A program made the translations under genes and the position numbers. The notes beneath the pieces are model-generated. The model worked only from the letters and a program-made list of their open reading frames with translations. It made no database searches and had not been told where the DNA came from. Shown here piece after piece: positions 47,092-57,575 of a DNA stretch of 64,000 nucleotides. This stretch comes from Neostapfia colusana (lineage: Eukaryota > Streptophyta > Magnoliopsida > Poales > Poaceae): contig JASWHV010000007.1 in the NCBI GenBank assembly GCA_030760725.1, forward strand, positions 24,092,824-24,156,823, in the 5' to 3' direction. The first letter of the stretch is position 1. Every line of letters begins with the position of its first letter.

Positions 47092-47930
47092 GTTGGACAT
47101 CCTGGGGCCATTCCCCAAAGCCATTGGGTGATCTCGGTACCTCTACGTCGCCATCGACAAGTTCACCAAGTGGCTGGAAGCTACCCCCGTCATCTCCATC
47201 AACAAGCAATCCGCAGTCAAGTGCATCAAGTCGATCGTCTGCAGGTTCGGGGTTCCGAACAGAATCATCACCGACAACCGGACCCAGTTCAACAGCGCAG
47301 CGTTCCAAGACTACTGCGAAGACCCTGGCATCCAGGTGTGCTATGCCTCCGTTGCTCATCCAAGGAGTAACGGGCAAGTCGAGAGGGCCAATGCCGAAAT
47401 CCTTCGGTGCCTCAAGACTCGCACCTATGCCAGCTTGAAGAAGCATGGTGCCAAGTGGGTGGACGAGCTTCCGAGCACACTGTGGGCTAACCGGACATCC
47501 CAGAGCCGGGCCATCGGGGAGACACCCTTCTTCATGGTGTACGGGGCCAAAGCCGTGCTTCCCCCAGAGATCACCTTGGGGTCTCCCCGCGTCCGAGCTA
47601 ACGACGAAGCCACGCAGGACCAGCTCCGGCGTGAAGACATCGACCTCATCGACGAGGCTCGATTACAAGCAACGCTCCGCAATGCTCGGTACCGGCAGCC
47701 GCTCTGGCGCTACCACCAAAGGGCCGTGCGTGTCCGGGAGCTCAAAGAAGCCGACCTGGTGCTGCAGCGCATACTTTCTCCCGAAGGGACCAACAAACTC
47801 CCCCAGCTGGGAAGGTCCCTTCCGAGTCACGAAAGTCTGCCGCCCCGGGTGCGTACGCCTTTCCACTGAGGATGGGGATCCGCTCCCGAGCCCTTGGAAC
47901 ATAGAACACCTCTGTATGTTTTATCCCTAG
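47092..47930 (+). pseudogene. Element E pol, integrase C-terminal half (Tat/Retand type)
   Basis: Begins at B's insertion point with LDILGPFPKA. An in-frame TGA occurs at 47129-47131, then RYLYVAIDKFTKW, ITDNRTQF (second catalytic Asp kept) and HPRSNGQVERANAEIL (catalytic Glu kept). The frame remains open to about 47800 and then shifts: one frame ends at 47869, while the true C-terminus WEGPFRVTKV ... WNIEHLCMFYP is in the next frame and ends at 47930. The NIEHL..FYP ending and absence of a chromodomain are typical of Tat-lineage elements of grasses. The N-terminal part lies left of B, outside the window. Non-functional. Confidence 0.88.
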
Positions 47931-49341
47931 AGCATTGGTAGCACAGGTCTTTTCCTTTCTATAATAAATCCCATAGAGTCTAGGAACAGCGCTCGGAGCA
48001 ACTAAGTACCAGGGGACGGTCCAGGACTACGTTTCAGCTTGGCCTGGTTCCGACCCTAAGCGCGTAGGATCTTGCTTCCCTTCTTAATGGGGCGGGTTGT
48101 TGCCTTCATGTTTAGCCTGCCTTCCTCCTATGGGCATTTGTACAGAAAGAATCTTGTTCTACCACACTCTTACTTATGTGTTCATTTAAATTACGCACTA
48201 ATTTTTATGATCACTTTCACATCAACCCAGTGTATGCTCATCGTACATTCAGCCCTCTCTTCCCACTCTCATCCCTAGTCGGCATTTGCTATCCTATCGA
48301 AGACGGTCGCGCTTGAGGTACCTGCCGATGGACAGGGGGCCTCTCGGGCCTTCCCCAGTCAGGTGCTGCGACGACAGTTGGTCACCTCCAGGAAAAACCT
48401 GCGCTGTGCATGGGGGGTCCAGGGTGCGTAGCCTGCTTTGCCAGGTTCCGACCCAAAGCATGCGCACCCTGCCCTTCGGAGGTCCAGGGGAGTACAGCCT
48501 GCTTTGCCTGGTTCCGTACCGAAAGCCTGTGCACTCTGCCTCCCCAGCGTTACGGTCCAGTACTAGGGGCCGGACGGTCGTACCATGACCTCAGAGGGAG
48601 CCGGACCCCCAGCGCCGGGCGCACTGAATTGCCCAAGCCCTGTATACCAGACCAGGACTGTAAGCCAAATAAGACTAAGAGAGAGGGAAGGGAGAGCCCC
48701 CGAGGAGCCAACTACTCCAATTTAAAAACGGAGGAGCCGGACCCCGCCCCCTCCGCAGGGGCGGGCTCCGAAGGCCCCACGTGTCCGGCGGGGCCGGAGC
48801 TCCCCTCTCCTCAGAGGATAGCCCCGGGCTGGCCACGTGGCTGGCAGAGCCGGACCTCACCCCCTCTGCAGGGGCGAGCTCCGAAGGCTCCACGTGTCCA
48901 GCGGAGCCAGACCTCCCTCTCCTCAGAGGAGAGCTCCGGGCCTGCCACGTGGCCAGCAGAGCCGGACCTCCCCCGTCCTCACGGGGCGAGCTCCGGAAAC
49001 CCATTGCGTCCTTAAGTCAGCAAGGACCTAAGGAAGGTGTCTGTGCAAAGCTTCAAGATCGGTGAAAGACCCCCCAAAGCTCTTGCGGAGCTAAGGGCTC
49101 GGGCAGGCCTAGCCAAGAAGAGGTCAAAAGCACAAGACACACAAATGCAAAAGTCCATTCATTCATTGAAAGCTCCATGAGCTGGACTATAGAGTCAACA
49201 AAAAACAAAAGATACAAGCCCTTTGGCTGCAAGGGTGGCTGTCTAGGAGTCCCCGGACTCCCGCTGGAACCTAGACGCGACGAGAGCGGCAACGTCCCCG
49301 ACTCTCGCCCTGGCGGCTTCCTCCCGCTCCACGACGGGGCC
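47931..49341. other. E spacer between pol and antisense ORF, with repeats
   Basis: Non-coding. It contains two copies of a roughly 66-bp unit (about 48410-48545, each with GCCTGCTTTGCC and GGTTCCG). At 48729-48990 it holds about two units of the same 110-bp G-box repeat found in E's LTR, with CACGTG at 48778, 48834, 48891 and 48946. No credible ORF. Confidence 0.65.
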
Positions 49342-51922
49342 CTACCTCACCGGCTCCAGAGAGAGGGACGGATCCCGGTTCCGGAAGCATGCCAGCACGT
49401 GCGTGGCGACCTCCTTTGCCAAGCTCCGTCCCTCCGCCTCAATCTCATCGGTGACCACAGCCTCGAGCCTATCCAACTTGGCACCGATAGACTCGAGTGC
49501 CAGAATCACCTCGGCTACCTCTTGCGCCGGAGCCCCCGTCCTCACGGGGCTGAAGCCAAGGGGTACCAGGGCGGACCCCGCCTGGCCGACGAAGCTCCAG
49601 ACCGCTCGAGCCTCAACGGACCGCGAAGCCTGGAGCTTCTCCACCTCTTGGCGGGCTGCCAGTAGGGCGCCGGGCCCCTCCTCGGAGAACTTCTTCTCCT
49701 TGGCCGAGAGGGAGTTCTCCCGGAGCTCGAGGTCCCTGGTGAGCCGCTCCAGCTCTGACGCCTGGAAGTCGGCCGCCAGCTCCTGCTCCAGCGCCGCCTG
49801 ACGCTCCCGGGAGGCCTCTTTCTCCCTCTCGGCCAGGGATGCCTCCCGAAGCTCCAGCTCTTCAGTTCGGGCCTTCAAGTCGCCCTCGCCAGCCTCCAAC
49901 TGCTCGGCGACCCTCCTCTCCTTGGCGGCCACAGCTCACTTTTGATCTGCAACGGCGCACTTATGACGCGCCAACTGCAGCCGCAGCTCCTCCATGGCAT
50001 CAACAGCCACTGACCTTCAAATAGGTGAAGGAGGAGGAGCGGGCGCCGCCGCTGACGTCGCAGGAGCCGGTCCAGCCGGCACAGAAGGTGGAGGCACCCG
50101 CACCGTTCTCCGCTGCAGCCTCTGGACGCTGTGGCCCAGGACCTCCGATAGACGGAGAAGGCCGGGGAACAGACGTGTCACCGGCAGCTGGTGAGTCCCT
50201 GCGAGCGTGGGGACCCCTCAAAGTAAGAAGAAAGGAAATACACAAGTGTCGAGACCCAGGGAGTACGAACTTACCGAGGAACTCGAACACTCCAGCGGGC
50301 ATGGAGCCCGGCTTCTGAGTCGCGGCAGGACCGCCGGAGCCTCCCGTCGCCGCCAGGGCCGGCGCTGAAGGCGCCCGGACCGATGGAACAAGGGGTACAG
50401 CTGGACCCCCCCCGGGAGACAAAGCAGCAGGGCTCCCGCCAGCAGTGCTCATGGCTCCACTCGCCGATCCAGCCCCTGAAGCCAGGGGCGTCTGCGTCCC
50501 CGGATGAATCCTGGCGCTGCTCCCCCCAGCGCCATCGCCTGCCAAAGCTGCAGCCGGGATACTCCTCAACTGGGGTGCCTGAGCCCCCGGCTCGCCCCCG
50601 GACACAGCAGCACCGGCGTCCCTCCTTGGAGCTCCACCGCCCGCGGAGGAAGGGTGGAACGCCCTGGGCTCCTCGGACCGCCGCTGGCCGAGAGGAGTCC
50701 CGTCGGAGCAGAAGACCCGAGGCCTCTTGGGGTCACCGCCCGACGAGCCAATACTCCCTGAATGAGGGCGCAGGGGTGCTCCGGACCCCTTGCCTGGCGC
50801 AACCGACGCCCTCGGAGGGGACCTGGCACGCTTCTTCTCCGGCAAGCCGGAGGCCAGCTCCTTGCCCTTCCCCTTGCCGGCAGCCTGAGCTCCGTCGACC
50901 TTCAGCGTGGGTTGGGCATCGGCCGACGCCTCACGCTCCGCTCCGGAGCGCTCAACCCCGGGAATTGAGATTCCCCGGAAGGTGTCCCCAACCTGACGAA
51001 CGGCGATGCCAATATCGTCCAGCGCCGGAAGCTCCCACAGCAGCCTCGACCTCAACAACGGCTCTATGGAGAGAGGGGGGCAGGAAGCTGGCAACATGAT
51101 AGAGTTGTCATCGAGAAGGTCGCTGCTGACACACGACAATATCTCCCTCAGTTCTTCCTCGGAAGGAACTGAGTCCAAGCCCTTCTCCACCCTGATGCAG
51201 TCATGGATGCCGGTGAAGTACCACGCCGGGCGATAGCGCTGCTGCTGCGGTGCAATGCGCCGCGACAGGAAGCTCTCCAGCACCATCAGAGACGTCAATC
51301 CCTGCTCCGCCAGGAACCGTACCCGCGTCAAGATTGGCGCGTCTTCGGCCTCCAGCACCGGGCTCTCCTCCCAGAAGCGGCGCTCGGTGGTTGGAGCACC
51401 CGTTGGCAACTAGAGACGATTGTGCTCATCAGTCTTCACGACCACCCAGTAGTCCCTCCATCCTTCCCACCTCACCGCGCTTAAAGGCAGAAGGTACCCG
51501 GAGATCTTCGGGTCCTTGCAGCGATGCTGGAAGTAGTAGGCACCCAACTGGCTCTTCGATCCGCGCCCGGTCGTCCGCAGCACGAAGAAGTGGCGGAAGA
51601 GCGTCACCATGGCGTGCACCCCCACAAATATTTTGCAGAAGTGCACGAAGACGGCGGCCATGGCAAAGGAATTGGGGGAGAGGTGATGGAGCTGGAGGCC
51701 ATACGTCTCCAGCAGTGTCACGAAGAATGAAGAGATTGGCGGGATGAACCCCGCCAAGCCATAGGCGGTGAAGAAGACAATCGCCCCCTCCTCTAGACGC
51801 AGGGGGAGAGTCCCCCGCCGGAGGCAGCGCCGCTGCTCCACCAAATGCCACCCCAGCAACTTACGCACCGGTCTAAGGTCTGCTGACCAGGCGAAGCTCG
51901 GTGGAGGCAGGTTGGAAGCCAT
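49342..51922 (-). pseudogene. E antisense ORF (Tat aORF, gypsy-type transposon protein), two stops, one predicted intron
   Basis: Opposite in sense to E's pol. From MASNLPPPSF (ATG at 51922) it encodes the conserved N-terminal domain of grass gypsy-type transposon proteins (SSFFVTLLETYGLQLHHLSP, FVHFCKIFVGVHAMVTLFRHFF, DYWVVVKTDE). A TAG at 51410-51412 interrupts it (likely CAG to TAG). The frame continues through FLSRRIAPQQQRYRPAWYFTG and a long Pro/Ala/Gly-rich linker. A predicted 265-nt intron (50010-50274) joins this in frame to VDAMEELRLQL and a coiled coil rich in Glu/Arg (AKERRVAEQLEAGEGDL), broken by a TGA at 49936-49938. It ends at 49342. Function is unknown. The hydrophobic patches are part of the conserved domain, not a signal peptide. 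Confidence 0.82.
50010..50274 (-). other. Predicted intron in E antisense ORF
   Basis: Donor CTCG|GTAAGTTC (GT at 50274-50273) and acceptor GAAGGTCAG|TGGC (AG at 50011-50010). A pyrimidine-rich CTCCTCCTCCTTCACC lies upstream. Splicing keeps frame and links the Pro-rich linker to the coiled coil. Without splicing the frame stops at 50000. Confidence 0.6.
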
Positions 51923-52035
51923 CGGCGGCGGAAGCGCAAGACTTGGAAGGCAAAGGCGCAAGAGCTCGAAGAGACAAAGAGGGCTCGGGCGCTGGGGAGT
52001 TCGAAAAGGGAAGCCTGCGATGCAGGTGAGATCCC

Positions 52036-52044
52036 CCTTTTAAA
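52036..52044 (-). promoter_or_regulatory. Possible TATA box for E antisense ORF
   Basis: The minus strand reads TTTAAAAGG about 115 nt upstream of the antisense ATG. It is the only TATA-like match between that ATG and the 3' LTR. Weak evidence. Confidence 0.35.
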
Positions 52045-52479
52045 CTTCCCAAAAGCGATTCAAAACGCTTCGTCTGCGCCGCTCATAGCAGGGCCAAGCC
52101 CCGGAGTCCATGACAAGTGGGCCCAGGCCGCCCTACAGAAGCGGTGGACCGGGCAGTCAGCCCTCCAGGCGGAGAACCCGACGATTCCTGACAAAGGTGC
52201 TGCGACGTGCGCTGCGACGTGCAGTAGTGGCAGTGGTGGCAGCCTTGGGAACCGCCGTAGTAAAAGAAGCCATCAAGCAGGGCTCACACCCCCACGATCC
52301 CACGACTGTTCGTGCTCCAGCAACGGTCAAAGGGATTCGCCGAGAAGATGCGCGGGGTAGAAGAGATGGAGGCCCCACCTCGGGCTCGCTATCTCCCCCG
52401 AGATGGGCCCGGGGGCCACTGTCGGTACCCTCAATATGGGGTACCCCCGCGCACGGGGGAAAATCGTCTAAGGACTTTG

Positions 52480-52950
52480 TCCCTTCCGCAGGGGCGAACT
52501 CCTACGGCATCCAAGCCGGACCTCCCTTCTCCGCAGGGAGAGCTCCGAAGGCTCCACGTGTCCTATGGGGCCGGACCTCCCTCTCCTCAGAGGAGAGCTC
52601 CGGGTCCGCCACGTGGCCAGCAGAGCCGGACCTCCCTTCTCCGCAGGGAGAGCTCTGAAGGCTCCACGTGTCCTGCGGGGCCGGACCTCCCTCTCCTCAG
52701 AGGAGAGCTTCGGGTCCGCCATGTGGCCAGCAGAGCGGGACCTCCCCCCTCCACAGGAAGAGCTCCGAAGGCTCCACGTGTCCTGCAGGGCCGGACCTCC
52801 CTCTCCTCAGAGGAGAGCTCCGGGCCTGCCACGTGGCTAGCAGAGCCGGACCTCCTCCTCCGCGGGGAGAGCTCTGAAGGCTCCACGTGTCCAGCAGAGC
52901 CGAACCTCCCTCTCCTCAGAGGAGAGCTCCGGGCCCACCACGTGGCAGCA
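52480..52950 (+). repeat. 110-bp tandem repeats with G-boxes in E U3
   Basis: Four units; the marker GCTCCACGTG begins at 52551, 52661, 52771 and 52880 (period 110, 110, 109). Each unit has two half-units with opposite-facing GGAGCTC/GAGCTCC and two G-box cores about 55 bp apart. Perfect CACGTG at 52555, 52610, 52665, 52775, 52830, 52884 and 52939; CATGTG near 52720. Confidence 0.88.
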
Positions 52951-53380
52951 AGCAGCGCTGTCTACCGGGCGCAGTAGGCAGCAGGAGTAAAGCCGCACCA
53001 CGCCTTGCTCGTACAAGGTATTCAAGACCCGCGCCTTCCCAAGACGCGGTATTGAAGACCTGCACCTTCCCAAGACAAGGAGACGCAGAGCACGCCCCTG
53101 CCAAGAGGCGTTGTGCCCAGTCACATCGCAGTGAAGACAGGCACGCAATGTTAGAAGCAGTACACCAATAAACGCAGCGAAAAGACATCCCCTGCCGCCC
53201 CTGCCTTCATCAACAACTACGCCTAGCTTGCAGCGTGGGTTGGGCGGCAGGTTGGAGGCTCAGAAGCCCTTGCCAGAGACAACTACCGACGTTATTACAG
53301 ATACGGTAGATGGCAGAGATCACCCCAGGACCACCTGTCGGGTCCTGAGGCCCACTTTCTAAGCCGCCCGAGCCTTGGAC

Positions 53381-53387
53381 TATAAAA
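53381..53387 (+). promoter_or_regulatory. TATA box of E 3' LTR
   Basis: TATAAAA in GGACTATAAAAGGCTC, downstream of the G-box array. The transcript start would be near 53415. Confidence 0.7.
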
Positions 53388-53704
53388 GGCTCGGGTAGGC
53401 AACGTTACAGAGGGTTCTCTATCACGCGAGTTTGCACCCGGATTCAGCATTCTAGCACTCAGCTCATCCTCAAGCTCAGAACTCTGGTTCTGAGAACCAA
53501 GCAATACAACGAGCACCTCTGCTCACCGTGGACGTAGGGTATTACGCTCCGGCGGCCCGAACCACGTAAAATGCCCTGGTGTTCATCTGTTTCCTTCGTC
53601 CAGTACAGCGAAACTCACGCAGGGGGACTAGCCCCTCCGAAAAAGAACCTCCGCGGGCTGCCTAGTGCAGGCCCGGGGGAAGTGTCGACAGCTACACTTC
53701 GACA

Positions 53705-54242
53705 GTTATGCTTAATTTGATGCTAATAACACCTGAAACTAAGGATCCATTTTTAGGCGAGTTCATATGCAATGTACTATCCTATGTTATGTTTTTACCA
53801 TCATGTAGAGTTTCATGATTAGGGCTGACGGTTAAGTCTTGCTGAGTGTTATGCTCACGGATACTATATGAGTTGTTTTGCAGGTAATAACACTACGCTG
53901 CTGAGTACGGTTGTCCGATGAGACTTGGAACTCTCCGAGTGATAAACTCATGGAAACCCCTGCCGCTGCTACTACGATCGTGTTGCTAGTGAGAAGGGTC
54001 CGCGGGCTGGACGTCTTCTCTGTTGCTTAGCATAGATATGAGACGTGAGTTGTATTAGCCTTCTGCTGTAGTTTATTTGAGAAGTATTTGTAAAATTAAC
54101 ACTTTGTAAGCTTCCACTTGTTCTATGTAATATGATGCTTTATTATGTGTGCTGTTGGGTGCCGCATCGCACGGCACCACCCAATGCGATTCTCGAGCGA
54201 GAGGAACGGCCCCGTGACACGGGTGCCGGTTGGCCCCTCACA
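53705..54242 (+). repeat. Element F: probable LTR end (R-U5) flanking E
   Basis: Non-coding 538 bp between E's right end and G's leader. It ends GGCCCCTCACA at 54242, where sequence resembling G's leader resumes. The layout resembles the 3' part of B's LTR (GCTGAGT and CTCAC motifs, an AT-rich GTAATATGATG stretch, GC-rich hairpin-prone end). I infer that F is a plus-sense LTR element inserted in G, with its remainder left of the window. GCGTC at 54243-54247 would be its target duplication. Confidence 0.5.
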
Positions 54243-54514
54243 GCGTCCCACAACTCACACCCAAACACACAAGCAATCATCACAAAAATTCAGCACACCA
54301 CTCCTATTTCAGCCTACTACGATCTAAGTGTTCCTATTACAACTTTATTCAATAGGAAACCTAAACTTAATCGTGAGAACCGGTGCCGTTCTCGCCGTGT
54401 GACTGGGGTGGTCAATACATGGGCGCACGCCATGGTGAGTCGGCAGTCCATGTAGGGATAGATGATGCTGGTGCTCCATTTGTTCCCACGTTGGGACGAG
54501 TCTCCTCTTGCTTT

Positions 54515-55356
54515 TCAGCAAGTACAGCTTCTTGCGGTCAGCTTCTTGCGGAGGTAGTGGATGTCTTCTTGTGCACTTGTGTAACGGTTTTCTAACTCCA
54601 CAAGCAACCTCTGGGACTTGTCAGCAGCTTGTAGGTTGGAAAGAGCTCCTCCATAGGGTCCAATGATCTCCTTTGTACCACTCTTCCGATACGGGTGCAG
54701 CTCAAAGGTAGTGTTCTCAAGCTGCTCACGGAAGACGTAGCACAGTCCGGTGAGTGCATCCTATGCAACATCATCAGCAGCTTCTGTCCTTGTAGCTATC
54801 CATGTGGGTGCGAAGTACCGGGTGACAACCCTACCGTTAAATAGGATAGTTACTTCGGCCTTCCACTCTTCATGTCCGAGACGAGGGACTTTCTGGAGGA
54901 GGTACTCCGGGTATAAGCTGCAGCAATCAAGGAACTCTCTAAGCTCCCTGGATATGTGTCCTCCCTCCATCCCGTAGGACCGGAATTCTTGAACTGAACA
55001 GTTGGCCTGTTCATCACCTTCATTCTCGGCCTCAGCAGGGGTGGCTCCTCTTCGGATTCATTTCCTTCCGACATAGCCTCATGAGGCTCCGCTGGGTGTA
55101 AGCCCACGTGAAATTCCTCCTGAGGTGCGTACCAATGCTGTTGTTCTTGTGGATTGTCTTTCATGTCGTCTTCGATTGGTTCCATCTCTTCTGGATCTTC
55201 TTCCTCATGCATAGAGCTACTAACTTCATCTTCATCATGAGGTTCCATCTTGACCTCCTCCCAATATGGTCCATTGGACACCTCAATGGAGTTAAGTGCA
55301 CTCCCAAGTGATGGTAGAAGAGTTCTCATGCGTGTTGTGCTCCTAGTGACCGGCAT
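54515..55356 (-). pseudogene. Element G pre-gag ORF (frameshift and one stop)
   Basis: Starts MPVTRSTTRM right after an acceptor-like TTATTTATAG. The first part is acidic (HEEEDPEEMEPIEDDM). Around 54990-55010 the frame shifts. The downstream frame has LREFLDCCSLYPEYLLQKV, EEWKAEVTILFNGRVV and TRTEAADDVA, then a TAG at 54761-54763. It continues DALTGLCYVFREQLENTTF and KSGTKEIIGPYGG, and a coiled coil (RLLVELENRYTSAQEDIHYL) up to a stop at 54515-54517. EEW..E, the D-V-A/T...F/Y-R segment, SGT and the coiled coil line up with D's pre-gag ORF. YPEYL and the W segment line up with A's. No named domain recognised. Confidence 0.75.
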
Positions 55357-55384
55357 CTATAAATAAGACATGAGAAACTTTAGA
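55357..55384 (-). other. Predicted 3' splice acceptor at G pre-gag start
   Basis: The minus strand reads TTTCTCATGTCTTATTTATAG directly before the ATG. It is pyrimidine-rich with a CTCAT branch-like motif. Confidence 0.5.
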
Positions 55385-55615
55385 GAAGGAGGGAATAACC
55401 CCAAAAATTTCAGAAGCTATGAAGCAAGAAAACAGAAAGCATTGCTGTTCAAAAGAAAAGAAGAAGAAGAAGAGGGGCTGAAAATAGCACTTTGCTATGC
55501 CTGAGTGGACAATTAAAGTGCAGCAGCAACCAATTTCGAAAATAGCAGTTTAGAGAGGTGTTCCTATGTGTTATAGTGTCCATTCTACCTAGGCTTGCTT
55601 CCTACAGCCAACGTG

Positions 55616-55627
55616 GCTCTGATGCCA
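55616..55627 (-). other. Primer binding site of G
   Basis: TGGCATCAGAGC on the minus strand, five bases from the LTR. One mismatch (fourth base) to the tRNA-Met type. Confidence 0.85.
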
Positions 55628-57575
55628 ATTTATGACACCCGGTTCTGAAAAATGAACCAAGTGAATGCATATGTGTGCCCAGGATGTTCATCACACATAC
55701 ACAGATTTATCACAAACTGAATTCAGAATATAACCACGTACAAGTAGTGTTTAAGTACTTTATGACAAGGACTCAATGTCTCACTCATGGACTCTAATTT
55801 ATTCTGCAGCGGAAGACTCTAAACGACAGCAAAAATAACTAAAGACGATGGACTTTAACTTCAACTCCACATGCATGTTGACGGTAGTACACATGCCTAG
55901 TACTCCACCTGCTCTTTGAAGTACTCTTCTCTAGTAGCTGAATTATACGTGGGAATGCAAGGGTGAGTACATGTCATACTCAGCAAGTGCTGGAAAGTAT
56001 GACATGTAGCTTACAACAAGGTAGGGAATAAACGGTTTCATTGCAGCATGCAGGTTTTATTTCACAATCATGATAAAAACAGCAACTATCTCTAGGTGAG
56101 TTAAATCCCAACATAACCAAGTAATTCATCATCATCCCTCATGTTCTATACCATCATAACTCATCATTTATCAAGTCTCAACTAGCAAATACTCTTTCTC
56201 AAGTTCATCTCATATTCATAAATTCTCATGAACAACACATATTCATATATCCGAATCCAAACAAATTGTCATGACCAAAGCAGTACCAAAACCAGTCCCA
56301 ATGACCATACCGTAACCATACCCGAATAACCATCCCAAGTTTTGCCTCTAATCATGGAAGTTGGCCAGGTGCTTGTAACCGGAAGCACGGCTATAATGAT
56401 AGTTTTACAATCTGCAGAGGTGGCACCACTTTACCCACAAGTTCGTCATTTCGTCACCCGTCGGTGACTGGAGAGAACATCCATTCTGCCACTACACAAC
56501 CATAGGTGTATGGCCAAGAGAACACAAAATACCCTTTACAAAGGGGCTACTAGAATGTACGGACCCAGTGAGGTTTCGCCGGCAGGCTCGAATCTCCATT
56601 CTCCCACCCACGGGACCCCTTGTGTGCCATGCAGTTCCCAGGGAAGTCCTCCTCGACTCTCATTCCCTGTGCCATCCAATGGTCCATAACAAGCTAGCAA
56701 CAAACCTAATTAGTCAGATATGCCGCACCCATATTTGGCCTTGTGGTGGCACTGTTTTCCTGATATGTGCTCGCATGAACCGGTCCTTAGATCTAAGGCA
56801 AGCAAACCACCATCTCATTCAGCAAAAAACACGAACCAAGCTTGCTTAGATCTACCCAATTCCATGCTCATTAACATCATCATGTTCTCATCATATTTAA
56901 TATTTTTTAGTGCAGTAGCTAAACAAGTTTATTTCAGCTTTCCCGAATCCCGTAAGTTATGCAAAGCAAAAGAAAAACGACCAGACCCGACTCGACAATT
57001 TTCCCGGTGACAAGGGTGGCTAACAAAGCTATTAAACTCCTACTAAAGGGTTTCCCATCAAGTTGACACGAGCATGCAATTTTTACAACCAAAACAGTTT
57101 CAAAAACTTAGGTTCCATATGGTCAAGGGGCACTTGCCTTGCTCCCGCGGTTCGTGTTGGTCAAGCGTCTCGAAGTCTTCGTGCTGTAGTTCCTCATAGA
57201 TGGCCTCTTGAGCTTGTCCTTCTACTCACGACCATGCACATACAAAAATTACAGCAATCAATTATCATGCACAAACTTTACTCCAGATGCAATGAGGTGG
57301 ATGAATGCAATTCCTATAGTGCTGTTTGTAGTGATCAGTCTGCACGTGTTTTCGCAAGGTTTAGTAAGCTTCCACGGGATTTTATGATGAACAAGGCTGC
57401 TGGAATTAAGTGTGGATGTGGTTACAATCTTGACTCAAATTGTAGATCAATTCCACCATCAAAACTTGACTGGAACGTGATCTATCAACGTGCAGTAGCT
57501 CCTGCTCGCAGGGGGAGGGTGGAAGAAAAACGGGTGCGTAGCAACAGCGGCGACGTGGTAAGAGGGGTAACGGGG

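Larger units (their letters stand above)
47092..53704 (+). mobile_element. Element E: Tat/Retand gypsy retrotransposon (right part)
   Basis: Visible: integrase end, 1.4-kb spacer with repeats, antisense ORF (49342-51922), polypurine-rich GGGCCCGGGGGCCAC and 3' LTR from 52420. An antisense ORF between pol and the 3' LTR is a known hallmark of Tat elements. The exact right end is 53690 or 53704, because CGACA occurs at both. E lies in F and contains B. Confidence 0.85.
52420..53704 (+). repeat. E 3' LTR
   Basis: Begins TGTCGGTACC after a GC-rich polypurine stretch and ends GTGTCGACA at 53690 or CTTCGACA at 53704. It contains the G-box repeat array in U3 and TATAAAA at 53381-53387. The 5' LTR is outside the window, so the end cannot be settled by comparison. 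Confidence 0.8.

Noticed and set aside
50383..51099. 238-codon plus-strand frame
   Set aside because: Shadow of the Pro/Ala-rich linker of E's antisense ORF, which has the recognisable domain.
51410..51961. Hydrophobic 183-residue frame as a host membrane protein
   Set aside because: It matches the conserved N-terminal domain of grass gypsy-type transposon proteins, is antisense in a Tat element, and continues in frame past a TAG.
52110..52977. Overlapping frames of 182 and 221 codons beside and within E's LTR
   Set aside because: The repetitive protein text only mirrors the 110-bp DNA repeats; both strands are equally open.
53691..53704. Exact right end of E at 53690 with GCTAC as target duplication
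   Set aside because: CGACA occurs at both 53690 and 53704, and the other end of E is outside the window, so neither end can be preferred firmly.
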